Assembly: GCF_902506415.1 (NCBI RefSeq)
Contig: NZ_LR733275.1
Coordinates: 879,651-943,650, forward strand
Origin: Massilia sp. 9I
GTDB lineage: Bacteria; Pseudomonadota; Gammaproteobacteria; Burkholderiales; Burkholderiaceae_D
DNA: 64,000 bases
Direction of reading: 5' to 3'
Shown here: one piece after another, positions 8,030-16,914 of the stretch
Layout of the letters: every line of letters starts with the position of its first letter
Numbering within the stretch: the stretch's first letter is position 1
The notes under the pieces: generated by a model
What the model was told of the DNA's origin: nothing
What the model saw: the letters and a program-made list of their open reading frames with translations, nothing else
The model's database searches: none
Program-made: the position numbers and the translations under genes

Positions 8030-9250
8030 ATGCGGCACGCACAACCCGCCTTTTTCGCCGTCCCTCGCGCCAGCATGCTGCTGGGCGGCCTCCTGTTCGC
8101 AGCCGGCGTCAGCGCTGCGGCAGCGGAAGAATCCACCTCGAACCTGGTCAAGCGCAGCCTCGCCAGCGCCGAGAAGCAGTACACCGGCATGCTCGCCGCC
8201 GTCCAGTCGACGCCCGGCTTCCCTCGCACCGTCGAGAATGGCCAGGTCAAGATCGTCGAAGTAAAGGACTGGACCGCCGGCTTCTTCCCCGGCTCCCTGT
8301 GGTACCTCTACGAAGCCACCGGCAACAAGAAATGGCGCGCGGCCGCCGAGGACTACACCGCGCGCATGGCGCCGGCCAAGTTCGACAAGACCCACCACGA
8401 TCTCGGCTTCATGCTGGGCGCCAGCTACGGCAACGGTTATCGCCTGACCAAGAACCCGGCCTACCGTGACGCCATGCTGGCCGGCGCCACCACCCTGGTT
8501 ACGCGCTTCAATCCGAAGGTCAGCAGCATCCAGTCCTGGGAGCTGTGGAAGAACACCAACTGGGCTTTCCCCGTCATCATCGACAACATGATGAACCTCG
8601 AGCTCCTGAGCTGGGCCACGCAGGCCTCCAAGGAGCCGCGCTACCGCGAGATCGCGATCGCGCACGCCGACACCACGCTGAAGAACCACTTCCGCCCCGA
8701 TAACTCGAGCTACCACCTGGTCGACTACGACCCGCAATCCGGCGCGGTGCGTGGCAAACAGACGGTGCAGGGCAATGCCGATGCGTCCTCGTGGGCGCGC
8801 GGCCAGGCCTGGGGCCTGTACGGCTACACCATGATGTACCGCGAGACGAAGAAGCCGGAGTACCTGGAGCAGGCGCACAAGATTGCCGCCTTCTTCATGA
8901 ACCATCCGCGCCTGCCCGCCGACAAAGTCCCCTACTGGGACTTCGACGACGCGGCCATCCCGAATGCGCCGCGCGATTCGTCGGCCGCGGCCATCGTCAG
9001 CTCGGCCCTGCTCGAGCTGGCGCAGTTCTCTGACAAACAGCTGGCGCAGCGCTACCGCGGCTTCGCCGAAGCCCAGCTGCGCAGCCTCTCGTCGCCCGAG
9101 TACCTGGCAACGGCGGGCGAGAACGGTGGCTTCCTGCTGAAGCACGCCACCGGCCACAAGCCGGCCGGTAAGGAAATCGACGTGCCGCTCAACTACGCGG
9201 ACTACTACTTTCTCGAAGCATTGCTGCGCCTGAAGGCCAGCCAGAAGTAA
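8030..9250 (+). CDS. Unsaturated glucuronyl hydrolase (GH88), secreted
   Basis: A 406-aa protein with an N-terminal signal peptide (cleavage near residue 32, after SAAAA) and a GH88 (alpha/alpha)6-barrel domain. GH88 enzymes remove the delta-4,5-unsaturated uronic acid from the non-reducing end of oligosaccharides left by polysaccharide lyases. The two expected catalytic Asp regions are visible: THHDLGFM (residues ~125-132) and the DNMMNLELL stretch (~residue 185). WARGQAWGLYGY is also typical. The start is ATG 8030, with GGAG 9 nt upstream; a TTG at 8015 is less likely. The gene is first in an operon with the TonB-dependent receptor 27 bp downstream, behind LacI-type operators. Confidence 0.9.
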   Translation: MRHAQPAFFAVPRASMLLGGLLFAAGVSAAAAEESTSNLVKRSLASAEKQYTGMLAAVQSTPGFPRTVENGQVKIVEVKDWTAGFFPGSLWYLYEATGNKKWRAAAEDYTARMAPAKFDKTHHDLGFMLGASYGNGYRLTKNPAYRDAMLAGATTLVTRFNPKVSSIQSWELWKNTNWAFPVIIDNMMNLELLSWATQASKEPRYREIAIAHADTTLKNHFRPDNSSYHLVDYDPQSGAVRGKQTVQGNADASSWARGQAWGLYGYTMMYRETKKPEYLEQAHKIAAFFMNHPRLPADKVPYWDFDDAAIPNAPRDSSAAAIVSSALLELAQFSDKQLAQRYRGFAEAQLRSLSSPEYLATAGENGGFLLKHATGHKPAGKEIDVPLNYADYYFLEALLRLKASQK

Positions 9251-9277
9251 ACATCTATAAAACCGGAGGAGACAGCG

Positions 9278-11803
9278 TTGAACAAGAACAGAATCGAAAG
9301 TGCCCACATCGCGGTGAAACCGCTGGCACTGGTTGTCGCACTGGCCGTGGCCCAATGGGCCCTGCCCGTCTACGCACAGGAAGCGCCGGAAGCGCAGCCG
9401 GATCCGACCAAGCTGCAGTCGGTGGTCGTCACCGCCAACAAGCGCGTCGAGAAGCTCGAGAGCGTGCCGATGGCGATCTCGGTGCTGTCGGAAGAGGAAC
9501 TGCAGCGCAATAACGTGCGCGAGATCGAGGACGTCATCGCCCTCACCCCATCGCTCACCCAGGCTTCCGGCACCACCGCCGCCAACAACGCCCTGTTCAT
9601 GCGCGGCATCGGTACCGTCTCGGTCGGCATCGGCGTGGAATCGGACGTCTCAGTGATCCTGGACGACATCCCGATCGCGGTGCAGTTCCAGGCCTTCCGC
9701 GACCTGGCGGACGTGGCCCGCGTCGAAGTGCTGAAAGGTCCGCAGAGTACCCTGTTCGGCAAGTCGGCAGTGGCCGGCGCGATCAACATCGTCACCAAGC
9801 CGATCAGCGGCCCGATGACCTACCGCGGCAGCGCCTACTACACCAACGACCACGAGTACCGCCTGGCGGCCTCGATGGGCGGGCGCTTGACCGACAGCTT
9901 CGGCATGCGCATCGCGGCCAACAAGAGCGACATGCCGGGCAACTTCACCAACCTGACCAACGGTCAGAAGGTCAACGGCTCCTCCGGCAAGACCATGATG
10001 GCGAAGTTCAGCTGGACCCCGATCCAGAACCTCGACATCGACTTCATGCCGCAATATAACGAGCAGGAGAACACCCGCGGCGTGACCGCGGTGAACGGCT
10101 TCTACCGCACCACCGGTTCGGCCGCCGCAGGCAACCTGCAGCGCATCCCGGTCGACATCAACACCGCCTACATGAACGGCAACAAGGATCTGCCGGCGTC
10201 CCTGGTCCTGGCGGGCATCGACCCGACCGACCCGCGCAACCGCCTGGTGCGCCGCGACTTCCCGACCGGGATTGCCTCGCGCACCCACGGCGCCGGCCTG
10301 AAGTTCTCGTACACGCTGCCGAACGATGCGACCCTGATGTCGATCTCGTCCTACCAGCGCTACAAGGCCAACGACTCGCGCGACCAGGACTTCACCGACG
10401 TCCCGACCATCGCCCGTCCAGGCGAGACCAAGCTCACCGTCGGCAACAACCAGTTCGGCACCTACGACATCAACTCCAAGACCCAGGAATTCCGCCTGGT
10501 CTCGCCGGACAACAGGAGCCTGCGCTACGTGGCCGGCCTCTGGTGGGCGCGCAACGAGATCGAACGCCACTTCATCCGCGGCTTCTGCGTCGCACCGACC
10601 AAGTGCGCGTCCAACTCGCCGTCCAGCCCGACCAACTACTACACCGACATCTACAACGTGAACAAGGCGGTGTTTGGCCAGGCCACCTGGGACTTCGCGC
10701 CGACCTGGACCCTGGTCGCGGGCCTGCGCCGCAACCTGGAAGAATCGGGCTTCAACTACGAGCGCAACTTCTACACCGACCAGCTGGACCGCTCGACTTT
10801 CGTGCCGGGTCCGGTCGGCGTGGACGTGTTCTCGAGCAGCGGCAACGAGGACTGGGCCACCACGGGCAAGCTGAGTATCCAGAAGCAGCTGACCCCGGAC
10901 GTGATGGTGTACGCCATGACCGCCACCGGCCACAAGGGCAAGGCCTATGACGTGACCAGCGGCCTGCGCGCCTCGGCGGCCTTCCCGGTCGATCCGGAAA
11001 CCAGCCGCACCTTCGAGATCGGCACCAAGGCCAACCTGTTCGACAACCGCATGTCGGTGGCGGCCGTGGTCTACAAGACCGACTTCAAGAACTACCAGCA
11101 GAACACCTCCTTCGTCCTGCCGAACGACCCGACCATCTACACCCAGCTGAACTCGATCCCGAAGATCGGCACCAAGGGCTTCGAGCTGGACGCCAACATG
11201 CTGATCACGACCGGCTGGTCGATGAACGCCGCGCTGGCCTATACCCGTCCGAGCATCAAGGACTGGAAGAACGGGCCCTGCTACCAGGACAACACCAACC
11301 CCGCGATCGGCACCACCGGCCTGGGTGAAGGCGGTTCGCTGGGCGGCTGGAACCGCGCCTGCTTCCCGATCCGCACCGGCGCCACCACCGGTATCCAGGA
11401 CCTGTCGGGCGGGATCTTCCCGGGCACGCCGAAGATCAAGGTCAACATCGGCAGCAACTATGACCTGCGCTTCACGTCGATGCCGTTCCGCGCCTTCATC
11501 AACGGCAACGTGCGCTACCAGAGCGACTACCAGACCAACATCAACAACGATCCGCGTTCGGTCAACGACGGCTACACCATCGCCGACCTGGGCTTCGGCC
11601 TGCGCGAGAACAAGGACCGCTGGCGCCTGAGCTTCCGCATCAACAACCTGTTCGACAAGTTCTACATCCCGAACGCGAATGCGAGCGGCCCGAGCTTCCG
11701 CGCCGGTCCGACCTCGACCTCGCCGGGCATCAACGTCGACAGCTGGGTGCCGCCGCGCGATGTGTTCCGCTTCTACAGCGTGAAGCTGGACGTGAAGTTC
11801 TAA
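9278..11803 (+). CDS. TonB-dependent outer-membrane receptor
   Basis: An 841-aa TonB-dependent receptor. It has a signal peptide (about residues 1-33, ending VYAQ), a TonB-box-like segment LQSVVVTANKR near residue 47, an N-terminal plug domain (~50-170, with GPQSTLFGKSAVAGAINIVTK) and a C-terminal 22-strand barrel ending in an aromatic residue (KLDVKF). The start is a TTG at 9278, chosen because GGAGGA lies 7 nt upstream. It follows the GH88 gene by 27 bp, so it most likely imports the oligo-uronides generated outside the cell. The exact substrate cannot be read from the sequence. Confidence 0.9.
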   Translation: MNKNRIESAHIAVKPLALVVALAVAQWALPVYAQEAPEAQPDPTKLQSVVVTANKRVEKLESVPMAISVLSEEELQRNNVREIEDVIALTPSLTQASGTTAANNALFMRGIGTVSVGIGVESDVSVILDDIPIAVQFQAFRDLADVARVEVLKGPQSTLFGKSAVAGAINIVTKPISGPMTYRGSAYYTNDHEYRLAASMGGRLTDSFGMRIAANKSDMPGNFTNLTNGQKVNGSSGKTMMAKFSWTPIQNLDIDFMPQYNEQENTRGVTAVNGFYRTTGSAAAGNLQRIPVDINTAYMNGNKDLPASLVLAGIDPTDPRNRLVRRDFPTGIASRTHGAGLKFSYTLPNDATLMSISSYQRYKANDSRDQDFTDVPTIARPGETKLTVGNNQFGTYDINSKTQEFRLVSPDNRSLRYVAGLWWARNEIERHFIRGFCVAPTKCASNSPSSPTNYYTDIYNVNKAVFGQATWDFAPTWTLVAGLRRNLEESGFNYERNFYTDQLDRSTFVPGPVGVDVFSSSGNEDWATTGKLSIQKQLTPDVMVYAMTATGHKGKAYDVTSGLRASAAFPVDPETSRTFEIGTKANLFDNRMSVAAVVYKTDFKNYQQNTSFVLPNDPTIYTQLNSIPKIGTKGFELDANMLITTGWSMNAALAYTRPSIKDWKNGPCYQDNTNPAIGTTGLGEGGSLGGWNRACFPIRTGATTGIQDLSGGIFPGTPKIKVNIGSNYDLRFTSMPFRAFINGNVRYQSDYQTNINNDPRSVNDGYTIADLGFGLRENKDRWRLSFRINNLFDKFYIPNANASGPSFRAGPTSTSPGINVDSWVPPRDVFRFYSVKLDVKF

Positions 11804-11812
11804 GTAGTGAAG

Positions 11813-11835
11813 GGATGGCGGCGCTGCCGCCATCC
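11813..11835 (+). terminator. Hairpin after the receptor gene
   Basis: GGATGGCGGC, a 3-nt loop and GCCGCCATCC form a 10-bp perfect stem 10 nt after the stop codon. There is no T-run, so it may act as an mRNA-stabilising or Rho-assisted end rather than a classic intrinsic terminator. Confidence 0.55.
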
Positions 11836-11851
11836 TGCCGAAACGCTGGGT

Positions 11852-11892
11852 AAAAAAATGCGGCGCCTTTCATGGAAGTGAAAGGCGCCGCA
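11852..11892 (-). terminator. Intrinsic terminator of the uronate dehydrogenase gene
   Basis: A 14-bp perfect stem (11859-11872 with 11879-11892, 6-nt loop) is followed on the minus strand by a run of seven Ts. Confidence 0.85.
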
Positions 11893-11913
11893 AGTGTGTG
11901 GAGCTAGGTGGAA

Positions 11914-12738
11914 TCAGTCCTTGTAGATCGGACCGGCCAGTACGAAGGGGCCGCCCTGGTAGGTGGCGGTGACGTCATCCGCCGGCGGACGCGCGCCGCT
12001 CGGCGGGAAGCGGTCGGCGAATTCGCGCGAGCTGCGCTTCGGTTCATAGCCGAGGTGGGCGGCCAGGCGGTTGTCCCACCAGCGGGTCGGGTTGTCCGAG
12101 ACGCCGAAGGTGATGGTATGACCGACGCGCGGCGTGAACAGTGCGCAGCGCACCAGTTCCACCAGGTCGTCATAGGCGAGGAAGGTGGTCATCATGCGCG
12201 CGTTGCGCGGTTCTTCGAAAGAGGAGCCGATGCGCAGGCAGACGGTCTCGATACCGAAGCGGTCGTAGTAGTAGCGCGACAACGCTTCGCCGAAGCACTT
12301 CGAGACGCCGTAGATGCAGTCCGGGCGCAGCGGCGCACCGGCGTCGACCACCTGGGTGGTCGGATAGTAGCCGACCACGTGGCTGGAGCTGGCGTAGATG
12401 ACGCGCTTCACTCCCTGCTTGTGGATCGCTTCATACAGGTGATGCAGGCCGACGATGTTGGCCTGGACGATATCGTCGATCGGCTGTTCGATCGAGACGC
12501 CGCCGAAGTGCAGCACCGCGTCCACGCCCTCGAGCAGCGCCAGCACGGCCGCGCGGTCGGCGAGGTCGCAGCGCACCACCTCTTCGCCGTCCTCGGCGGG
12601 TGGAATGACCTTGACGTCGCTGAGGCGGACCACGTCGGCCCAGGGCTTGATGCGCTCGCGCAGCACGGTACCGAGACCGCCCCCGGCGCCGGTCAGCAGC
12701 AGACGGTGGAAGGGCTTGCGCGGTGTTGCTTCATTCAT
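11914..12738 (-). CDS. udh: Uronate dehydrogenase (NAD-dependent, SDR family)
   Basis: A 274-aa extended-SDR protein matching uronate dehydrogenases, which oxidise glucuronate or galacturonate to the aldarolactone with NAD+ (first step of the oxidative uronate pathway). The Rossmann motif TGAGGGLG is at residues 16-23, the catalytic Tyr143/Lys147 pair is in YGVSK, and the serine run is in IYASSSHVVGYYP. WWDNRLAAHLGY near residue 225 is typical of Udh. The gene is cytoplasmic, diverges from the LacI regulator, and has a promoter overlapped by a perfect operator. A generic NAD-dependent epimerase is the alternative, but the context supports Udh. Confidence 0.88.
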   Translation of the reverse strand: MNEATPRKPFHRLLLTGAGGGLGTVLRERIKPWADVVRLSDVKVIPPAEDGEEVVRCDLADRAAVLALLEGVDAVLHFGGVSIEQPIDDIVQANIVGLHHLYEAIHKQGVKRVIYASSSHVVGYYPTTQVVDAGAPLRPDCIYGVSKCFGEALSRYYYDRFGIETVCLRIGSSFEEPRNARMMTTFLAYDDLVELVRCALFTPRVGHTITFGVSDNPTRWWDNRLAAHLGYEPKRSSREFADRFPPSGARPPADDVTATYQGGPFVLAGPIYKD

Positions 12739-12757
12739 GGATGGACTCCGGTGTTGA

Positions 12758-12771
12758 GTTAAACGTTTAAC
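12758..12771. promoter_or_regulatory. LacI-type operator at the udh promoter (perfect palindrome)
   Basis: GTTAAACGTTTAAC, a perfect 14-bp palindrome lying 3 bp downstream of the udh -10 element and 19 bp before the start codon. This is a classic position for repression. It is the most symmetrical of the sites in this locus. Confidence 0.85.
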
Positions 12772-12774
12772 TGA

Positions 12775-12802
12775 AGTATAGCCGATACGTTGTGTGCGTC
12801 AA
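12775..12802 (-). promoter_or_regulatory. Sigma-70 promoter of udh
   Basis: On the minus strand: -35 TTGACG (12797-12802), a 16-bp spacer and -10 TATACT (12775-12780), with the operator immediately downstream. Confidence 0.8.
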
Positions 12803-12913
12803 TGCCGGAAGCGCCGCTTTCACGCCACGGACAATCGATTTCCCCCGACAGCGACCGGCTTTCCGGCTGCCGGGCCATGTTAAGATGTCCAGTCAAATAA
12901 CGATTACCCGATC

Positions 12914-13909
12914 ATGAAAAGTTCAGCCCCGACCATTCGCGACGTCGCCGCAGCAGCCCAGGTGTCCACCGCCACCGTGTCGAAGTACATCAACGGCGCC
13001 CAGCGTTTCTCGCCCAAGGTCGAGGCGGCGCTGGATGCGGCCATCGCCAGCCTGGGCTACAAGTCGAATCCGCTGGCCAAGTCGATGATCACCGGGCGCA
13101 CCAACACCATCGGGCTGTCGGTGCTGGACGTGACCAACCCCCACTTCAGCAGCATCCTGAAAGGCGCCAACCGGGTCGCGCACGATCATGAATATTCAGT
13201 GGTGCTGGTCGATACGGAAGAAACCCCGAGCCGCGAGCGCCGCACCCTGGAAGACCTGAGCCGGCGCGTGGACGGCATGATCGTGTTCTCGCGCCTGCGC
13301 GAGCACGAGATGGCCTGGATGGCCGAGATCGACAAGCCGCTGGTGTTTTTCGGCTCACTGAACGAACTGCCGATTCCCACCGTGGCCAGCGACGACCACG
13401 GCGGCGCCTTCCTGCTGGCCCAGCACCTGCGCATGCTGGGCCACCAGCGCGTCGCCTACCTCGGTTTCTCGAAGTCGCGCCGCGACGAGGAACGCCTGGG
13501 CGGCGTGCGCGAATGCCTGGACGCGGCCGGCATCGAACTCACCGTGTTCGACGGCGAGGCCCCGTCGATGGCCGAGGGCGAGCGCATGTGCTCGACCATC
13601 GTGCTGCAGGCGCAGCGGCCCGACGCGGTGATCTGCTACAACGACCTGATGGCCCTCGGCTTCATGAAGGAGGCAGCCAATCTCGGGCTGTCGATCCCGA
13701 GCGACCTGTCGGTGGTCGGCTTCGACAACATCGCCTACGGGAAGTACGTGTCACCGGCCCTGACCACGGTGGACCTGCAGAGCGAGCGCATGGGCGCCAC
13801 TGCGATGAGCAAGCTGCTGCAGGTGATCCGCGGCGAGCAGGTCGAGAAGCTGACCAAGGTCGCGCCGCAGCTGGTGCTGCGCGCTTCTACGCAAGCGCGC
13901 AAGTCCTGA
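12914..13909 (+). CDS. LacI-family transcriptional regulator of the uronate locus
   Basis: A 331-aa LacI/GalR regulator. The N-terminal helix-turn-helix spans about residues 7-28 (TIRDVAAAAQVSTATVSKYI) and is followed by a hinge helix with NPLAKSM. The C-terminal periplasmic-binding-like effector domain runs from about residue 62 (NTIGLSVLD) to the end. It is divergent from udh and lies in the middle of five palindromes with the AAACGTTT core expected for this family. It therefore most likely represses the surrounding catabolic genes until a uronate-derived effector binds. No operator is seen at its own start. Confidence 0.92.
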   Translation: MKSSAPTIRDVAAAAQVSTATVSKYINGAQRFSPKVEAALDAAIASLGYKSNPLAKSMITGRTNTIGLSVLDVTNPHFSSILKGANRVAHDHEYSVVLVDTEETPSRERRTLEDLSRRVDGMIVFSRLREHEMAWMAEIDKPLVFFGSLNELPIPTVASDDHGGAFLLAQHLRMLGHQRVAYLGFSKSRRDEERLGGVRECLDAAGIELTVFDGEAPSMAEGERMCSTIVLQAQRPDAVICYNDLMALGFMKEAANLGLSIPSDLSVVGFDNIAYGKYVSPALTTVDLQSERMGATAMSKLLQVIRGEQVEKLTKVAPQLVLRASTQARKS

Positions 13910-13932
13910 TACAAAATCCGGCCCTGCAATAC

Positions 13933-13961
13933 TTTACATTCCGGTAGCGTTCGCCTATATT
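13933..13961 (+). promoter_or_regulatory. Sigma-70 promoter of the 610-aa secreted protein gene
   Basis: -35 TTTACA (13933-13938), a 17-bp spacer and -10 TATATT (13956-13961). The operator starts 3 bp after the -10. Confidence 0.75.
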
Positions 13962-13963
13962 TA

Positions 13964-13977
13964 GGAAAACGTTTAAC
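13964..13977. promoter_or_regulatory. LacI-type operator before the 610-aa secreted protein gene
   Basis: GGAAAACGTTTAAC, identical in all 14 positions to the site at 16915-16928 and overlapping the predicted transcription start. Confidence 0.82.
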
Positions 13978-13996
13978 AACACCGGAGACTTCCTTC

Positions 13997-15829
13997 ATGC
14001 GTCATGCACTTCCCCTGCTGGCGGCAGCATCGCTGCTGGCCGTACCAGCTTCCGCCCAGGTCACGCCGCCGCTGCAGCGCAGCGTCGAGCAGGCCTACCC
14101 GCAGCTCGAATACCTGTTCCAGAAACTGACCAAGGAACGCGCGGGCATGACGATGGAGGGACGCGAGTCCTTCAAGGCCAAGGACAAATTCCTGCCCGGG
14201 AAAGTGGCTACCGGCCTGGCCGACGTGCTGCTGCACCTGCCGAAGGACGACCCACGCCTGGCGGGCATGCTGCGCGACTACGCCGAGATCGCCGACCTCA
14301 CCATCGGCATGGACAACGAGACCTGGGGCATCTATTACTACATCGGCGCCCTGCACCGCCTGAAACAGGCCGGCCTGCTCGAGCGCGCAGTGCGCCCGGA
14401 GACCCTGGAAGCGCTGCGCAAGAAGCTCGACTGGCGCACGTTCGTCCGCACGCCCAGCTATGAGCTGATCAACCTGCCGACCAACTACTATGGCGTCGCC
14501 TTCAGCATCGCGCGCCTGCGCATGCTGATGGGCTGGGAAGACACGGCCGGCAGCGAAGTCCTGCTCGACAAGATGCTCAAGCACTATGCCGCCTACTCGG
14601 GCGAATTCGGCTTCAGCGACGAGACCGACGGCCAGGGCCGTTTCGACCGCTACAGCATCCTGCTGGCGGCCGAGATCTGCGAGCGCTTCATCGAGACCGG
14701 CCTGGAGGTCACGCCGGAACTCAAGGCCCTGCTGCGCAAGTCGGCCGACGTCGCCCTGAACAGCGCCACCGCCGACGGCAGCGGCTTCACCATGGGCCGC
14801 AGCCTCGGTCCCTACGGCGAGACCGCGATGCTGGAGATCCTGTCGACCGCGGCCTACCTGGGCGTCCTCAGCCTGGAAGAAAAGGAATACGCCTACGCCT
14901 ATTCGAGCCGGATCGCCGAGCGCTATATGAAGTTCTGGTACAACCCGGAGATCCATTCGGTCGACATGTGGAACGGCGGGCGCCGCACCGACACCTACCG
15001 CGGCAAGCACCGCATCCTGGGCGAGAACTTCTCGCTGCTGCACCAGCTGATCGCCACCAACGAGATGTGGAACAAGGCCGGCATGAAGGACATCGTGCCG
15101 CGTAAGGACCTGGCCAATTGGCTGGAACGCACGCGGCCCAAGTTCAGCCTGACGCGCTTCGCGCGCGGCGAATATGATCGCGCGCTGGCGATCTGGCGCG
15201 ACAAGGGCCATGTGTTCAGCCTGTCCATCATCAACGGCGGCCAGAGCCAGCACGACAACAGCCCCTACTTCCCGCTGCCCTTCGCGAACAATGTGATTTC
15301 CGGTGTGGCCGACAGCGGCCCGGAGAACTCGCAGCTGCTGCCGAAGTTCACGCTGGCCGACGGCAGCGAGCTGATTGCGACCGCGTGGATGAAGGACATC
15401 CAGGCCACGCCGCGCGGCGCCGGCCAGGCCGTCACGTATCGCCAGGATGCCGTGAGCAAGCTGGGCAAGAACCTGCCGATCAAGGATGGCCGCATCCGCG
15501 TCGAGACCGAATACAGCCTGCAGCCGGGCGCCATCACGCGCACCGACCGCTACATCCCGAGCGCGCCGCTGGAGGTGTCGAAGCTGACCCTGGACTTCCC
15601 CTCGTTCTCGAGCGGCGCCACGGTCGAGGGCAACACCGTGCGCTTCAAGGAAGGCGCGGTACAGGCCTTCGAGGTCAGCGGCTTGTCGAGCTGCACGGCG
15701 CAGCCGACCGCCGGCAGCGAACTGTATCGCGCGCCTTACGGCCAGATGAACACGATCGTCCGCTGCAGCAGCGGCGCCTTCAGCATGCGCGAGCCGCTGG
15801 TGGTGCGCTGGACCATCCGCTACCAGTAA
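13997..15829 (+). CDS. Secreted protein of unknown family, possible polysaccharide lyase (610 aa)
   Basis: A 610-aa exported protein with a signal peptide (cleaved near residue 20, SASAQ). Residues ~25-370 look all-helical with repeated aromatic patches (TWGIYYYIGALHRLK, LPTNYYGVAFSIARL, GENFSLLHQL), as in an (alpha/alpha)-toroid. Residues ~390-610 look beta-rich (INGGQSQHDNSPYFPLPF and later strands), as in the C-terminal sandwich of many polysaccharide lyases. I cannot place it in a named CAZy family. The operator at its promoter and its neighbours PL5, GH88 and Udh imply a role in uronic-acid polymer breakdown. Candidate active-site residues (His, Tyr, Asn in these motifs) are inference. 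Confidence 0.75.
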   Translation: MRHALPLLAAASLLAVPASAQVTPPLQRSVEQAYPQLEYLFQKLTKERAGMTMEGRESFKAKDKFLPGKVATGLADVLLHLPKDDPRLAGMLRDYAEIADLTIGMDNETWGIYYYIGALHRLKQAGLLERAVRPETLEALRKKLDWRTFVRTPSYELINLPTNYYGVAFSIARLRMLMGWEDTAGSEVLLDKMLKHYAAYSGEFGFSDETDGQGRFDRYSILLAAEICERFIETGLEVTPELKALLRKSADVALNSATADGSGFTMGRSLGPYGETAMLEILSTAAYLGVLSLEEKEYAYAYSSRIAERYMKFWYNPEIHSVDMWNGGRRTDTYRGKHRILGENFSLLHQLIATNEMWNKAGMKDIVPRKDLANWLERTRPKFSLTRFARGEYDRALAIWRDKGHVFSLSIINGGQSQHDNSPYFPLPFANNVISGVADSGPENSQLLPKFTLADGSELIATAWMKDIQATPRGAGQAVTYRQDAVSKLGKNLPIKDGRIRVETEYSLQPGAITRTDRYIPSAPLEVSKLTLDFPSFSSGATVEGNTVRFKEGAVQAFEVSGLSSCTAQPTAGSELYRAPYGQMNTIVRCSSGAFSMREPLVVRWTIRYQ

Positions 15830-15865
15830 GTCCCCTGCTCTCCACGCGACTCCTCGCGTTTGTCA

Positions 15866-15902
15866 CCGGACCCGCGGCCCTGTCGCCGGTCCGGCTTTTT
15901 TT
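15866..15902 (+). terminator. Intrinsic terminator after the 610-aa protein gene
   Basis: CCGGACC (15866-15872) pairs with GGTCCGG (15888-15894), followed by C and a run of eight Ts. Confidence 0.8.
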
Positions 15903-15919
15903 TACCAAGCGGTCAAACT

Positions 15920-16900
15920 TCAGCCGCGGCGCGGATGCTCGAGAGGATTGGGCAGGCTGCGGTCGCCCCCCATGCGCGCATCCCAGTTGTTGGCCGGCGG
16001 CGGGACGTTCGACACCGGCTGCGCGGCGTGGCGGTCGTAGATCGCGATCCAGCCGGGCACGCGCTGCGGCCGTTCCTGCGCGACGCCGGCCAGGCGCTCG
16101 ATGGCGGCGGGGTTGGCGACACCCTCGGCGCCGAAGCGCACCAGGCGGTCCAGGTTCGGATGCTGGACGTCCAGAATCGAGGCCATCAGCACCAGCGGAG
16201 CGGCCGCGAACAGGTGGTAATGCAGGGCCTTGGCGGCGCGCGCCATCTCGTGCGGCAGCGAGCCGTCCGGCTGGATCTGCCCCATCGCGTGGTCGAATAC
16301 CTTGCGGCCCCAGGCCAGGTAACGCTGCTCACCCGTGACGGCGCCCACGGCGGTGATGGCCAGGCCTTCCCAGTAGTAGTGGTTGTTGCGCACGCCCTTG
16401 TTGGCGTCGGCGTGCACGATGGTGACGTCGGCCAGCGCGCGGAACCAGTCCTCGATGAACTTGCGCTGTTCCGGCGTGGCCGCCGCCTGCACCCGTGCAT
16501 AGCTCAGGGCAAGGCCGCCCAAGGTCCACTTGCGCGTATACCAGGACTGGTTGGTCGTCATCTTGCCGAGCATGGCGCCCTGCCTGGCCCAGGCCTCGAG
16601 CCAGCCGAGGGCGCAGCGCGCATCCTGCGGGTCGCGCTTGACTTGCCAGTCGTTGGCGCTGCGCGCCACCGCTTCCAGGTAATCGTTGACCGGCTTGACC
16701 GCGGCCTCGTTGCGCGCCTTGAGCACAGGGTCGATGATCGAACTGCGGGTGTCCGTGTAATAGCGGTTGGCGTCGATGTCGAACACGGCCGCCGGCGGCG
16801 CCGCGCAGGCCAGCGCCCTGCCGGCGCTCAGGGTGAGCAGCATGGCCGCCACAAAAGGTTTGACGGCCGCCGATCGGCGCTCCCGGGTCTCACGCTGCAT
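15920..16900 (-). CDS. PL5-family polysaccharide lyase (alginate lyase/glucuronan lyase type)
   Basis: A 326-aa exported lyase of family PL5. The signal peptide covers about residues 1-31 (LSAGRALAC). The diagnostic NNHYYW motif is near residue 173, and KMTTNQSWYTRKW lies upstream, in the position of the substrate-binding Asn/Trp region. PL5 enzymes cleave beta-1,4-linked uronates by beta-elimination; besides alginate lyases, the family includes enzymes active on polyglucuronate. The context (GH88 and uronate dehydrogenase rather than alginate-monomer genes) favours a glucuronate-containing polymer. The start is fixed by GGAGG 4 nt upstream of the ATG. A LacI-type operator lies 15 bp upstream. 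Confidence 0.88.
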   Translation of the reverse strand: MQRETRERRSAAVKPFVAAMLLTLSAGRALACAAPPAAVFDIDANRYYTDTRSSIIDPVLKARNEAAVKPVNDYLEAVARSANDWQVKRDPQDARCALGWLEAWARQGAMLGKMTTNQSWYTRKWTLGGLALSYARVQAAATPEQRKFIEDWFRALADVTIVHADANKGVRNNHYYWEGLAITAVGAVTGEQRYLAWGRKVFDHAMGQIQPDGSLPHEMARAAKALHYHLFAAAPLVLMASILDVQHPNLDRLVRFGAEGVANPAAIERLAGVAQERPQRVPGWIAIYDRHAAQPVSNVPPPANNWDARMGGDRSLPNPLEHPRRG

Positions 16901-16914
16901 GTTGCCTCCTTTTT

